Source: Diadophis punctatus similis (taxonomy: Eukaryota > Chordata > Lepidosauria > Squamata > Dipsadidae). Taken from it: a DNA stretch of 64,000 nucleotides. Position numbers and translations under genes: made by a program. The notes beneath the pieces are model-generated. The model was not told where the DNA came from. It saw only the letters and a list, made by a program, of their open reading frames with translations, and searched no databases. Of the stretch, positions 10,006-23,642 are shown one piece after another (position 1 is the stretch's first letter; each line of letters opens with the position of its first letter). The DNA is taken from NCBI GenBank assembly GCA_023053685.1, contig JALIGW010000005.1, positions 32,235,480-32,299,479 on the forward strand. Direction: 5' to 3'.

Positions 10006-11478
10006 CCTCCTTGACTTCGGACAGAAAAATAGAGGTCAGCAATGAATTCAGAGCGCATAGGTATGTTTAGGAGGGCACCGACTTTTTGAATCGGGCTTAT
10101 CTGAATTTCCTGGTAAAATACATGGGAAAATCCCATTGGCGGGAAAATCCACTTAGGGTTAGGGTTAGGCCTCCTTGAATTCGGATAGAAAAATAGAGGT
10201 CAGCAATGAATTCAGAGCACATGGGTATGTTTAGGAGGGCCCCAAATTTTTGCGAGGGGCTTATGTACATTTCGTGGACAAATACATGGGAAAATCCCAT
10301 TGGCGAGAAAATCCACTATGGGTTAGGGTTAGGCCTCCTTGAATTCGGACAGAAAAATAGAGGTCAGCAATGAATTCAGAGCGCATGGGTATGTTTAGGA
10401 GGGCACCGACATTTTGAATCGGGCTTATCTGAATTTCCTGGTAAAATACATGGGAAAATCCCATTGGTGGGAAAATCCAGTTAGGGTTAGGGTTAGGCCT
10501 CCTTGATTTCGGATAGAAAAATGGAGGTCAGCAATCAATTCAGAGCGCATGGGTATGTTTAGGAGGGCACCGACTTTTTGAATCGGGCTTATCTGAAATT
10601 CCTGGTAAAAAACATGTGAATATCCCATTGGAGGGAAAATCCACTTAGGGTTAGGGTTAGGCCTCCTTGAATTCGGACAGAAAAATAGAGGTCAGCAATG
10701 AATTCAGAGCGCATGGGTATGTTTAGGAGGGCACCGAATTTTTGCGAGGGGCTTATGTACATTTCGTGGACAAATACATGGGAATATCCCATTAGCGAGA
10801 AAATCCACTAAGGGTTAGGGTTAGGCCTCCTTGAATTCGGACAGAAAAATAGAGGTCAGCAATGAATTCTGAGCGCATTGGTATGTTTAGGAGGGCACTG
10901 TCTTTTTGAATTGGGCTTATCTGAATTTCCTGGTAAAATACATGGGAAAATCCCATTGGCGGGAAAATACACTTAGGGTTAGGGTTAGGCCTCCTTGAAT
11001 TCGGACAGAAAAATAGAGGTCAGCAATGAATTCAGAGCGCATTGGGATGTTTAGGAGGGCACTGACTTTTTGAATCGGGCTTATCTGAATTTCCTGGTAA
11101 AATACATGGGAAAATCCCATTGGCGGGAAAATCCACTTAGGGTTAGGGTTAGGCCTCCTTGAATTCGGACAGAAAAATAGAGGTCAGCAATGAATTCAGA
11201 GCGCATTGGGATGTTTAGGAGGGCACTGACTTTTTGAATCGGGCTTATCTGAATTTCTGGTAAAATACATGGGAAAATCCCATTGGCGGGAAAATCCACT
11301 TAGGGTTAGGGTTAGGCCTCCTTGAATTCGGACAGAAAAATAGAGGTCAGCAATGATTTCAGAGTGCATGGGTATGTTTAGGAGGGCACCGAATTTTTGC
11401 GAGGGGCTTATGTATTTCGTGGACAAATACATGGGAAAATCCCATTGGCGAGAAAATCCACTAAGGGTTAGGGTTAGG

Positions 11479-11624
11479 CCTCCTTGAATTCGGACAGAAA
11501 AATAGAGGTCAGCAATAAATTCAAAGCACATGGGTGTGATTAGGAGGGCACTGACTTTTTGCATCGGGCTTATCTACATTTCTTGGTAAAATACATGGGA
11601 AAATCCACTTAGGGTTATGGTAGG
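11479..11624 (+). repeat. 146-bp short monomer (type C)
   Basis: Copy of 9860-10005, one ten-monomer period (1,619 bp) on. The next period (near 13118-13261) has a full-length unit instead, which accounts for most of the change of period to 1,639. Confidence 0.92.
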
Positions 11625-11696
11625 CCTCCTTGACTTCGGACAGAAAAATAGAGGTCAGCAATGAATTCAGAGCGCATAGGTATGTTTAGGAGGGCA

Positions 11697-14600
11697 CCGA
11701 CTTTTTGAATCGGGCTTATCTGAATTTCCTGGTAAAATACATGGGAAAATCCCATTGGCGGGAAAATCCACTTAGGGTTAGGGTTAGGCCTCCTTGAATT
11801 CGGATAGAAAAATAGAGGTCAGCAATGAATTCAGAGCACATGGGTATGTTTAGGAGGGCCCCAAATTTTTGCGAGGGGCTTATGTACATTTCGTGGACAA
11901 ATACATGGGAAAATCCCATTGGCGAGAAAATCCACTATGGGTTAGGGTTAGGCCTCCTTGAATTCGGACAGAAAAATAGAGGTCAGCAATGAATTCAGAG
12001 CGCATGGGTATGTTTAGGAGGGCACCGACATTTTGAATCGGGCTTATCTGAATTTCCTGGTAAAATACATGGGAAAATCCCATTGGTGGGAAAATCCAGT
12101 TAGGGTTAGGGTTAGGCCTCCTTGATTTCGGATAGAAAAATGGAGGTCAGCAATCAATTCAGAGCGCATGGGTATGTTTAGGAGGGCACCGACTTTTTGA
12201 ATCGGGCTTATCTGAAATTCCTGGTAAAAAACATGTGAATATCCCATTGGAGGGAAAATCCACTTAGGGTTAGGGTTAGGCCTCCTTGAATTCGGACAGA
12301 AAAATAGAGGTCAGCAATGAATTCAGAGCGCATGGGTATGTTTAGGAGGGCACCGAATTTTTGCGAGGGGCTTATGTACATTTCGTGGACAAATACATGG
12401 GAATATCCCATTAGCGAGAAAATCCACTAAGGGTTAGGGTTAGGCCTCCTTGAATTCGGACAGAAAAATAGAGGTCAGCAATGAATTCTGAGCGCATTGG
12501 TATGTTTAGGAGGGCACTGTCTTTTTGAATTGGGCTTATCTGAATTTCCTGGTAAAATACATGGGAAAATCCCATTGGCGGGAAAATACACTTAGGGTTA
12601 GGGTTAGGCCTCCTTGAATTCGGACAGAAAAATAGAGGTCAGCAATGAATTCAGAGCGCATTGGGATGTTTAGGAGGGCACTGACTTTTTGAATCGGGCT
12701 TATCTGAATTTCCTGGTAAAATACATGGGAAAATCCCATTGGCGGGAAAATCCACTTAGGGTTAGGGTTAGGCCTCCTTGAATTCGGACAGAAAAATAGA
12801 GGTCAGCAATGAATTCAGAGCGCATTGGGATGTTTAGGAGGGCACTGACTTTTTGAATCGGGCTTATCTGAATTTCTGGTAAAATACATGGGAAAATCGC
12901 ATTGGTGGGAAAATCCACTTAGGGTTAGGGTTAGGCCTCCTTGAATTTGGACAGAAAAATAGAGGTCAGCAATGAATTCAGAGTGCATGGGTATGTTTAG
13001 GAGGGCACCAAATTTTTGCGAGGGGCTTATGTACATTTCGTTGACAAATACATGGGAAAATACCATTGGCGAGAAAATCCACTAAGGGTTAGGGTTAGGC
13101 CTCCTTGAATTCGGACAGAAAAATAGAGGTCAGCAATGAATTCAGAGCACACGGGTATGTTTAGTGGGGCACCGACTTTTCGTTTCGGGCTTATCTGAAT
13201 TTCCTGATAAAATACATGTCAAAAACCCATTGGCGGGAAAATCCACTTAGGGTTAGGGTTAGGCCTCCTTGAATTCGGACAGAAAAATAGAGGTCAGCAA
13301 TGAATTCAGAGCGCATTGGGATGTTTAGGAGGGCACTGACTTTTTGAATCGGGCTTATCTGAATTTCCTGGTAAAATACATGGGAAAATCCCATTGGCGG
13401 GAAAATCCACTTAGGGTTAGGGTTAGGCCTCCTTGAATTCGGATAGAAAAATAGAGGTCAGCAATGAATTCAGAGCACATGGGTATGTTTAGGAGGGCTC
13501 CAAATTTTTGCGAGGGGCTTATGTACATTTCGTGGACAAATACATGGGAAAATCCCATTGGCGAGAAAATCCACTATGGGTTTGGGTTAGGCCTCCTTGA
13601 ATTCGGACAGAAAAATAGAGGTCAGCAATGAATTCAGAGCGCATGGGTATGTTTAGGAGGGCACCGACATTTTGAATCGGGCTTATCTGAATTTCCTGGT
13701 AAAATACATGGGAAAATCCCATTGGTGGGAAAATCCAGTTAGGGTTAGTGTTAGGCCTCCTTGATTTCGGATAGAAAAATGGAGGTCAGCAATCAATTCA
13801 GAGCGCATGGGTATGTTTAGGAGGGCACCGACTTTTTGAATCGGGCTTATCTGAAATTCCTGGTAAAAAACATGTGAATATCCCATTGGAGGGAAAATCC
13901 ACTTAGGGTTAGGGTTAGGCCTCCTTGAATTCGGACAGAAAAATAGAGGTCAGCAATGAATTCAGAGCGCATGGGTATGTTTAGGAGGGCACCGAATTTT
14001 TGCGAGGGGCTTATGTACATTTCGTGGACAAATACATGGGAATATCCCATTAGCGAGAAAATCCACTAAGGGTTAGGGTTAGGCCTCCTTGAATTCGGAC
14101 AGAAAAATAGAGGTCAGCAATGAATTCAGAGCGCATTGGTATGTTTAGGAGGGCACTGTCTTTTTGAATTGGGCTTATCTGAATTTCCTGGTAAAATACA
14201 TGGGAAAATCCCATTGGCGGGAAAATACACTTAGGGTTAGGGTTAGGCCTCCTTGAATTCGGACAGAAAAATAGAGGTCAGCAATGAATTCAGAGCGCAT
14301 TGGGATGTTTAGGAGGGCACTGACTTTTTGAATCGGGCTTATCTGAATTTCCTGGTAAAATACATGGGAAAATCCCATTGGCGGGAAAATCCACTTAGGG
14401 TTAGGGTTAGGCCTCCTTGAATTCGGACAGAAAAATAGAGGTCAGCAATGAATTCAGAGTGCATTGGGATGTTTAGGAGGGCACTGACTTTTTGAATCGG
14501 GCTTATCTGAATTTCTGGTAAAATACATGGGAAAATCGCATTGGTGGGAAAATCCACTTAGGGTTAGGGTTAGGCCTCCTTGAATTTGGACAGAAAAATA

Positions 14601-14901
14601 GAGGTCAGCAATGAATTCAGAGTGCATGGGTATGTTTAGGAGGGCACCAAATTTTTGCGAGGGGCTTATGTACATTTCGTTGACAAATACATGGGAAAAT
14701 ACCATTGGCGAGAAAATCCACTAAGGGTTAGGGTTAGGCCTCCTTGAATTCGGACAGAAAAATAGAGGTCAGCAATGAATTCAGAGCACACGGGTATGTT
14801 TAGTGGGGCACCGACTTTTCGTTTCGGGCTTATCTGAATTTCCTGATAAAATACATGTGAAAAACCCATTGGCGGGAAAATCCACTTAGGGTTAGGGTTA
14901 G
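11697..14901 (+). repeat. Continuation of the ten-monomer repeat, period 1,639 bp
   Basis: The third copy follows at x + 1,639 (nine 164-bp units and one 163-bp unit). The 146-bp and 162-bp units of the first copies are replaced by full-length ones. A G/C difference near 13210/14849 separates otherwise matching stretches. Confidence 0.85.
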
Positions 14902-15611
14902 GCTTCCTTGAATTCGGACAGAAAAATAGAGGTCAGCAATGAATTCAGAGCGCTTGGGTATGTTTAGGAGGGCACCGACTTTTTGTTTCGGGCTTACCTA
15001 CATTTCTTGGTAAAATACATGGGAAAATCCCATTGGCGGGAAAATCCACTTAGGGTTAGGGTTAGGCCTCCTTAAATTCGGACAGAAAAATAGAGGTCAG
15101 CAATGAATTCAGAGCGCATTGGTATGTTTAGGAGGGCAATGTCTTTTTGAATCGGGCTTATCTGAATTTCCTGGTAAAATATATGGGAAAATCCCATTGG
15201 CGGGAAAATCCACTTAGGGTTAGGGTTAGGCCTCCTTGAATTCGGACAGAAAAATAGAGGTCCGCAATGAATTCAGAGTGCATGGGTATGTTTAGGAGGG
15301 CACCGACTTTTTGAATCGGGCTTATCTGAATTTCCTCGGAAAATACATGTGAAAATCCCATTGGTGGGAAAATCCACTTAGGGTTAGGGTTAGGCCTCCT
15401 TGAATTCGGACAGAAAAATAGAGGTCAGCAATGAATTCAGAGCGCATTGGTATGTTTAGGAGGGCACCGTCTTTTTGAATCGGGCTTATCTGAATTTCCT
15501 GGTAAAATATATGGGAAAATCCCATTGGCGGGAAAATCCATTTAGGGTTAGGGTTTGGCCTCCTTGAATTCGGACAGAAAAATAGAGGTCAGCAATGAAT
15601 TCAGAGCGCAT
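14490..15611 (+). repeat. Segmental copy of 7284-8405 (offset 7,206)
   Basis: It holds the same run of diverged units (CACACGGGTATG, TTTAGTGGGGC, TTTTCGTTTCGGG, GCGCTTGGG, GTCCGCAATG). Identity is lower than in the newer blocks, with several single-base differences. Confidence 0.75.
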
Positions 15612-16378
15612 TGGTATGTTTAGGAGGGCACCGACTTTTTGAATCGGGCTTATCTGAATTTCCTGGGAAAATACATGTGAAAATCCCATTGGTGGGAAAA
15701 TCCACTTAGGGTTAGGGTTAGGCCTCCTTGAATTCGGACAGAAAAATAGAGGTCAGCAATCAATTCAAAGTGCATGGGTGTGTTTAGGAGGGCACTGACT
15801 TTTTGAATCGGGCTTATCTGAATTTCCTGGTAAAATACACGGGAAAATCCCATTGGTGGGAAAATCCACTTACGGTTAGGGTTAGGCCTCCTTGAATTCG
15901 GACAGAAAAATAGAGGTCAGCAATGAATTCAGAGCGCATTGGTTTGTTTAGGAGGGCACCGACTTTTTGAATCGGGCTTATCTGAATTTCCTGGTAAAAT
16001 ACATGGGTAAATCCCATTGGCTGGAAAATCCACTTAGGGTTAGGGTTAGGCCTCCTTGAATTCGGACAGAAAAATAGAGGTCAGCAATAAATTCAAAGTG
16101 CATGGGTGTGTTTAGGAGGGCACTTACTTTTTGAATCGGGCTTATCTGAATTTCCTCGTAAAATACATGGGAAAATCCTATTGGCGGGAAAATCCACTTA
16201 GGGTTAGGGTTAGGCCGCCTTGAATTCGGACAGAAAAATAGAGGTCAGCAATGAATTCAGATCGCATGGGTATGTTTAGGAGGGCACCGACTTTTTGAAT
16301 CGGGCTTATTTGAATTTCCTGGAAAAATACATGGGAAAATCCCATTGGCGGGAAAATCCACTTAGGGTTAGGGTTAGG

Positions 16379-16453
16379 GCTTATCTGAATTTCCTGGTAA
16401 AATACATGGGAAAATCCCATTGGGGGGAAAATCCACTTTGGGTTAGTGTTAGG
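16379..16453 (+). repeat. 75-bp truncated monomer
   Basis: Same junction, with the TTTGGGTTAGTG motif. The monomer before it carries CCTGGAAAAATACATGGG, shared with the 20093 and 26589 copies. Confidence 0.9.
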
Positions 16454-16616
16454 CCTCCTTGAATTCAGACAGAAAAATAGAGGTCAGCAATGAATTCAGA
16501 GCGCATGGGTATGTTTAGGAGGGCACCGACTTTTTGAATCGGGCTTATCTGAATTTCCTGGGAAAATACATGGCAAATCCCATTGGTGGGAAAATCCACT
16601 TAGGGTTAGGGTTAGG

Positions 16617-16762
16617 CCTCCTTGATTTCGGACAGAAAAATAGAGGTCAGCAATAAATTCAAAGCGCATGGGTATGTTTAGGAGGGCACTGACTTTTTGC
16701 ATCGGGCTTATCTACATTTCTTGGTAAAATACATGGGAAAATCCACTTAGGGTTAGGGTAGG
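16617..16762 (+). repeat. 146-bp short monomer (type C)
   Basis: Same deletion, with motif TTAGGGTTAGGGTAGG (not the TTATGG form). Confidence 0.92.
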
Positions 16763-17418
16763 CCTCCTTGACTTCGGACAGAAAAATAGAGGTCAGCAAT
16801 GAATTCAGAGCGCATGGGTATGTTTAGGAGGGCACCGACTTTTTGAATCGGGCTTATCTGAATTTCCTGGTAAAATACATGGGAAAATCCCATTGGCGGG
16901 AAAATCCACTTAGGGTTAGGGTTAGGCCTCCTTGAATTCAAACAGAAAAATAGAGGTCAGCAATGAATTCAGAGCACATGGGTATGTTTAGGAGTGATCC
17001 GAATTTTTGCGAGGGGCTTATGTACATTTCGTGGACAAATACATGGGAAAATCCCATTGGCGAGAAAATCCACTATGGGTTAGGGTTAGGCCTCCTTGAA
17101 TTCGGACAGAAAAATAGAGGTCAGCAATGAATTCAGAGCGCATGGGTATGTTTAGGAGGGCACCGACATTTTGAATCGGGCTTATCTGAATTTCCTGGTA
17201 AAATACATGGGAAAATCCCATTGGTGGGAAAATCCACTTAGGGTTAGGGTTAGGCCTCCTTGATTTCGGATAGAAAAATGGAGGTCAGCAATGAATTCAG
17301 AGCGCATGGGTATGTTTAGGAGGGCACCGACTTTTTGAATCGGGCTTACCTGAGTTTCCTGGTAAAATACATGGGAAAATCCCATTGGCGGGAAAATCCA
17401 CTTAGGGTTAGGGTTAGG

Positions 17419-17576
17419 CCTCCTTGAATTTGGACAGAAAAATAGAGGTCAGCAATGAATTCAGAGAGCATGGGTATGTTTTGGAGGGCACCGAATTTTT
17501 GCGAGGGGCTTATGTACATTTCGTGGACAAATACATGGGAAAATCACATTGGCGAGAAAATTCACTTAGGTTTAGG
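17419..17576 (+). repeat. 158-bp monomer with one telomeric hexamer lost
   Basis: A type B unit whose closing motif is TTAGGTTTAGG, exactly 6 bp (one hexamer) shorter than usual, with one G-to-T change at the joint. It also carries TTTTGGAGGG, AAAATCACATT and AAAATTCAC as private markers. Confidence 0.9.
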
Positions 17577-18232
17577 CCTCCTTGAATTCGGATAGAAAAA
17601 TAGAGGTCAGCAATGAATTCAGAGCACACGGGTAGGTTTAGGAGGGTACCGACTTTTCGTTTCGGGCTTACCTGAGTTTCCTGGTAAAATACATGTGAAA
17701 AACCCATTGGCGGGAAAATCCACTTAGGGTTAGGGTTAGGCCTCCTTGAATTCGGACAGAAAAATAGAGGTCAGCAATGAATTCAGAGCGCTTGGGTATG
17801 TTTAGGAGGGCACCGACTTTTTGTTTCGGGCTTATCTACATTTCTTGGTAAAATACATGGGAAAATCCCATTGGCGGGAAAATCCACTTAGGGTTAGGGT
17901 TAGGCCTCCTTAAATTCGGACAGAAAAATAGAGGTCAGCAATGAATTCAGAGCGCATTGGTATGTTTAGGAGGGCAATGTCTTTTTGAATCGGGCTTATC
18001 TGAATTTCCTGGTAAAATATATGGGAAAATCCCATTGGCGGGAAAATCCACTTAGGGTTAGGGTTAGGCCTCCTTGAATTCGGACAGAAAAATAGAGGTC
18101 CGCAATGAATTCAGAGTGCATGGGTATGTTTAGGAGGGCACCGACTTTTTGAATCGGGCTTATTTGAATTTCCTGGTAAAATACATGGGAAAATCCCATT
18201 GGCGGGAAAATCCACTTAGGGTTAGGGTTAGG

Positions 18233-18307
18233 GCTTATCTGAATTTCCTGGTAAAATACATGGGAAAATCCCATTGGGGGGAAAATCCACTTAGGGTTAG
18301 GGTTAGG
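18233..18307 (+). repeat. 75-bp truncated monomer
   Basis: Same junction but with a normal closing TTAGGGTTAGGGTTAGG. It belongs with the 22931, 28935 and 33242 copies. Confidence 0.9.
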
Positions 18308-18798
18308 CCTCCTTGAATTCGGACAGAAAAATAGAGGTCAGCAATGAATTCAGAGCGCATTGGGATGTTTAGGAAGGCACTGACTTTTTGAATCGGGCTT
18401 ATCTGAATTTCCTGGTAAAATACATGGGAAAATCCTATTGGCGGGAAAATCCACTTAGGGTTAGGGTTAGGCCGCCTTGAATTCGGACAGAAAAATAGAG
18501 GTCAGCAATGAATTCAGATCGCATGGGTATGTTTAGGAGGGCACCGACTTTTTGAATCGGGCTTATCTGAATTTCCTGGGAAAATACATGGCAAATCCCA
18601 TTGGTGGGAAAATCCACTTAGGGTTAGGGTTAGGCCTCCTTGAATTCGGACAGAAAAATAGAGGTCAGCAATGATTTCAGAGCGCATGGGTATGTTTAGG
18701 AGGGCACCGAATTTTTGCGAGGGGCTTATGTACATTTCGTGGACAAATACATGGGAAAATCCCATTGGCGAGAAAATCCACTAAGGGTTAGGGTTAGG

Positions 18799-18944
18799 CC
18801 TCCTTGAATTCGGACAGAAAAATAGAGGTCAGCAATAAATTCAAAGCACATGGGTGTGTTTAGGAGGGCACTGACTTTTTGCATCGGGCTTATCTACATT
18901 TCTTGGTAATATACATGGGAAAATCCACTTAGGGTTAGGGTAGG
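18799..18944 (+). repeat. 146-bp short monomer (type C)
   Basis: Same deletion with the GGGTAGG motif. It has a private GGTAATATACATGGG, shared with the 23497 copy. Confidence 0.92.
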
Positions 18945-20092
18945 CCTCCTTGACTTCGGACAGAAAAATAGAGGTCAGCAATGAATTCAGAGCGCATGGG
19001 TATGTTTAGGAGGGCACCGACTTTTTGAATCGGGCTTATCTGAATTTCCTGGTAAAATACATGGGAAAATCCCATTGGCGGGAAAATCCACTTAGGGTTA
19101 GGGTTAGGCCTCCTTGAATTCAAACAGAAAAATAGAGGTCAGCAATGAATTCAGAGCACATGGGTATGTTTAGGAGTGATCCGAATTTTTGCGAGGGGCT
19201 TATGTACATTTCGTGGACAAATACATGGGAAAATCCCATTGGCGAGAAAATCCACTATGGGTTAGGGTTAGGCCTCCTTGAATTCGGACAGAAAAATAGA
19301 GGTCAGCAATGAATTCAGAGCGCATGGGTATGTTTAGGAGGGCACCGACATTTTGAATCGGGCTTATCTGAATTTCCTGGTAAAATACATGGGAAAATCC
19401 CATTGGTGGGAAAATCCACTTAGGGTTAGGGTTAGGCCTCCTTGAATTCGGACAGAAAAATAGAGGTCAGCAATCAATTCAAAGTGCATGGGTGTGTTTA
19501 GGAGGGCACTGACTTTTTGAATCGGGCTTATCTGAATTTCCTGGTAAAATACACGGGAAAATCCCATTGGTGGGAAAATCCACTTACGGTTAGGGTTAGG
19601 CCTCCTTGAATTCGGACAGAAAAATAGAGGTCAGCAATGAATTCAGAGCGCATTGGTTTGTTTAGGAGGGCACCGACTTTTTGAATCGGGCTTATCTGAA
19701 TTTCCTGGTAAAATACATGGGTAAATCCCATTGGCTGGAAAATCCACTTAGGGTTAGGGTTAGGCCTCCTTGAATTCGGACAGAAAAATAGAGGTCAGCA
19801 ATAAATTCAAAGTGCATGGGTGTGTTTAGGAGGGCACTTACTTTTTGAATCGGGCTTATCTGAATTTCCTCGTAAAATACATGGGAAAATCCTATTGGCG
19901 GGAAAATCCACTTAGGGTTAGGGTTAGGCCGCCTTGAATTCGGACAGAAAAATAGAGGTCAGCAATGAATTCAGATCGCATGGGTATGTTTAGGAGGGCA
20001 CCGACTTTTTGAATCGGGCTTATTTGAATTTCCTGGAAAAATACATGGGAAAATCCCATTGGCGGGAAAATCCACTTAGGGTTAGGGTTAGG

Positions 20093-20167
20093 GCTTATCT
20101 GAATTTCCTGGTAAAATACATGGGAAAATCCCATTGGGGGGAAAATCCACTTTGGGTTAGTGTTAGG
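20093..20167 (+). repeat. 75-bp truncated monomer
   Basis: Copy of 16379-16453 at the 3,714-bp offset. Confidence 0.9.
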
Positions 20168-20330
20168 CCTCCTTGAATTCAGACAGAAAAATAGAGGTCA
20201 GCAATGAATTCAGAGCGCATGGGTATGTTTAGGAGGGCACCGACTTTTTGAATCGGGCTTATCTGAATTTCCTGGGAAAATACATGGCAAATCCCATTGG
20301 TGGGAAAATCCACTTAGGGTTAGGGTTAGG

Positions 20331-20476
20331 CCTCCTTGATTTCGGACAGAAAAATAGAGGTCAGCAATAAATTCAAAGCGCATGGGTATGTTTAGGAGGG
20401 CACTGACTTTTTGCATCGGGCTTATCTACATTTCTTGGTAAAATACATGGGAAAATCCACTTAGGGTTAGGGTAGG
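20331..20476 (+). repeat. 146-bp short monomer (type C)
   Basis: Copy of 16617-16762 at the 3,714-bp offset. Confidence 0.92.
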
Positions 20477-21132
20477 CCTCCTTGACTTCGGACAGAAAAA
20501 TAGAGGTCAGCAATGAATTCAGAGCGCATGGGTATGTTTAGGAGGGCACCGACTTTTTGAATCGGGCTTATCTGAATTTCCTGGTAAAATACATGGGAAA
20601 ATCCCATTGGCGGGAAAATCCACTTAGGGTTAGGGTTAGGCCTCCTTGAATTCAAACAGAAAAATAGAGGTCAGCAATGAATTCAGAGCACATGGGTATG
20701 TTTAGGAGTGATCCGAATTTTTGCGAGGGGCTTATGTACATTTCGTGGACAAATACATGGGAAAATCCCATTGGCGAGAAAATCCACTATGGGTTAGGGT
20801 TAGGCCTCCTTGAATTCGGACAGAAAAATAGAGGTCAGCAATGAATTCAGAGCGCATGGGTATGTTTAGGAGGGCACCGACATTTTGAATCGGGCTTATC
20901 TGAATTTCCTGGTAAAATACATGGGAAAATCCCATTGGTGGGAAAATCCACTTAGGGTTAGGGTTAGGCCTCCTTGATTTCGGATAGAAAAATGGAGGTC
21001 AGCAATGAATTCAGAGCGCATGGGTATGTTTAGGAGGGCACCGACTTTTTGAATCGGGCTTACCTGAGTTTCCTGGTAAAATACATGGGAAAATCCCATT
21101 GGCGGGAAAATCCACTTAGGGTTAGGGTTAGG

Positions 21133-21290
21133 CCTCCTTGAATTTGGACAGAAAAATAGAGGTCAGCAATGAATTCAGAGAGCATGGGTATGTTTTGGAG
21201 GGCACCGAATTTTTGCGAGGGGCTTATGTACATTTCGTGGACAAATACATGGGAAAATCACATTGGCGAGAAAATTCACTTAGGTTTAGG
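21133..21290 (+). repeat. 158-bp monomer with one telomeric hexamer lost
   Basis: Copy of 17419-17576 at the 3,714-bp offset, with the same private markers. Confidence 0.9.
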
Positions 21291-22930
21291 CCTCCTTGAA
21301 TTCGGATAGAAAAATAGAGGTCAGCAATGAATTCAGAGCACACGGGTAGGTTTAGGAGGGTACCGACTTTTCGTTTCGGGCTTACCTGAGTTTCCTGGTA
21401 AAATACATGTGAAAAACCCATTGGCGGGAAAATCCACTTAGGGTTAGGGTTAGGCCTCCTTGAATTCGGACAGAAAAATAGAGGTCAGCAATGAATTCAG
21501 AGCGCTTGGGTATGTTTAGGAGGGCACCGACTTTTTGTTTCGGGCTTATCTACATTTCTTGGTAAAATACATGGGAAAATCCCATTGGCGGGAAAATCCA
21601 CTTAGGGTTAGGGTTAGGCCTCCTTAAATTCGGACAGAAAAATAGAGGTCAGCAATGAATTCAGAGCGCATTGGTATGTTTAGGAGGGCAATGTCTTTTT
21701 GAATCGGGCTTATCTGAATTTCCTGGTAAAATATATGGGAAAATCCCATTGGCGGGAAAATCCACTTAGGGTTAGGGTTAGGCCTCCTTGAATTCGGACA
21801 GAAAAATAGAGGTCCGCAATGAATTCAGAGTGCATGGGTATGTTTAGGAGGGCACCGACTTTTTGAATCGGGCTTATCTGAATTTCCTCGGAAAATACAT
21901 GTGAAAATCCCATTGGTGGGAAAATCCACTTAGGGTTAGGGTTAGGCCTCCTTGAATTCGGACAGAAAAATAGAGGTCAGCAATGAATTCAGAGCGCATT
22001 GGTATGTTTAGGAGGGCACCGTCTTTTTGAATCGGGCTTATCTGAATTTCCTGGTAAAATATATGGGAAAATCCCATTGGCGGGAAAATCCACTTAGGGT
22101 TAGGGTTAGGCCTCCTTGAATTCGGACAGAAAAATAGAGGTCAGCAATGAATTCAGAGCGCATTGGTATGTTTAGGAGGGCACCGACTTTTTGAATCGGG
22201 CTTATCTGAATTTCCTGGGAAAATACATGTGAAAATCCCATTGGTGGGAAAATCCACTTAGGGTTAGGGTTAGGCCTCCTTGAATTCGGACAGAAAAATA
22301 GAGGTCAGCAATCAATTCAAAGTGCATGGGTGTGTTTAGGAGGGCACTGACTTTTTGAATCGGGCTTATCTGAATTTCCTGGTAAAATACATGGGAAAAT
22401 CCCATTGGTGGGAAAATCCACTTACGGTTAGGGTTAGGCCTCCTTGAATTCGGACAGAAAAATAGAGGTCAGCAATGAATTCAGAGCGCATTGGTTTGTT
22501 TAGGAGGGCACCGACTTTTTGAATCGGGCTTATCTGAATTTCCTGGTAAAATACATGGGTAAATCCCATTGGCTGGAAAATCCACTTAGGGTTAGGGTTA
22601 GGCCTCCTTGAATTCGGACAGAAAAATAGAGGTCAGCAATAAATTCAAAGTGCATGGGTGTGTTTAGGAGGGCACTTACTTTTTGAATCGGGCTTATCTG
22701 AATTTCCTGGTAAAATACATGGGAAAATCCTATTGGCGGGAAAATCCACTTAGGGTTAGGGTTAGGCCGCCTTGAATTCGGACAGAAAAATAGAGGTCAG
22801 CAATGAATTCAGATCGCATGGGTATGTTTAGGAGGGCACCGACTTTTTGAATCGGGCTTATTTGAATTTCCTGGTAAAATACATGGGAAAATCCCATTGG
22901 CGGGAAAATCCACTTAGGGTTAGGGTTAGG

Positions 22931-23005
22931 GCTTATCTGAATTTCCTGGTAAAATACATGGGAAAATCCCATTGGGGGGAAAATCCACTTAGGGTTAGGG
23001 TTAGG
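22931..23005 (+). repeat. 75-bp truncated monomer
   Basis: Copy of 18233-18307 at the 4,698-bp offset, with a normal closing motif. Confidence 0.9.
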
Positions 23006-23496
23006 CCTCCTTGAATTCGGACAGAAAAATAGAGGTCAGCAATGAATTCAGAGCGCATTGGGATGTTTAGGAAGGCACTGACTTTTTGAATCGGGCTTAT
23101 CTGAATTTCCTGGTAAAATACATGGGAAAATCCTATTGGCGGGAAAATCCACTTAGGGTTAGGGTTAGGCCGCCTTGAATTCGGACAGAAAAATAGAGGT
23201 CAGCAATGAATTCAGATCACATGGGTATGTTTAGGAGGGCACCGACTTTTTGAATCGGGCTTATCTGAATTTCCTGGGAAAATACATGGCAAATCCCATT
23301 GGTGGGAAAATCCACTTAGGGTTAGGGTTAGGCCTCCTTGAATTCGGACAGAAAAATAGAGGTCAGCAATGATTTCAGAGCGCATGGGTATGTTTAGGAG
23401 GGCACCGAATTTTTGCGAGGGGCTTATGTACATTTCGTGAACAAATACATGGGAAAATCCCATTGCCGAGAAAATCCACTAAGGGTTAGGGTTAGG

Positions 23497-23642
23497 CCTC
23501 CTTGAATTCGGACAGAAAAATAGAGGTCAGCAATAAATTCAAAGCACATGGGTGTGTTTAGGAGGGCACTGACTTTTTGCATCGGGCTTATCTACATTTC
23601 TTGGTAATATACATGGGAAAATCCACTTAGGGTTAGGGTAGG
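23497..23642 (+). repeat. 146-bp short monomer (type C)
   Basis: Copy of 18799-18944 at the 4,698-bp offset. Confidence 0.92.

Larger units (their letters stand above)
9536..10869 (+). repeat. Segmental copy of 5424-6757 (offset 4,112)
   Basis: It carries over the 122-bp junction, the 162-bp unit with TTATGTATTTCG and the 146-bp unit. Noticed differences include ATGGTTTCCGAG (5623) against ATGATTTCAGAG, and AACGAA against ACCGAA. Confidence 0.85.
9640..12896 (+). repeat. Two tandem copies of a ten-monomer higher-order repeat, period 1,619 bp
   Basis: Sequence at position x recurs at x + 1,619 from about 9640-11277 to 11259-12896. The period equals ten monomers less 18 bp (a 146-bp unit), 2 bp (TTATGTATTTCG form) and 1 bp (GAATTTCTGG form). 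I saw very few differences between the copies. Confidence 0.85.
19394..21876 (+). repeat. Segmental copy of 15680-18162 (offset 3,714)
   Basis: About 2.5 kb appear essentially identical by reading, and include a 75-bp, a 146-bp and a 158-bp unit in the same order. The match ends on the right where 18163 has TTATTTG and 21877 has TTATCTG. Confidence 0.88.
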
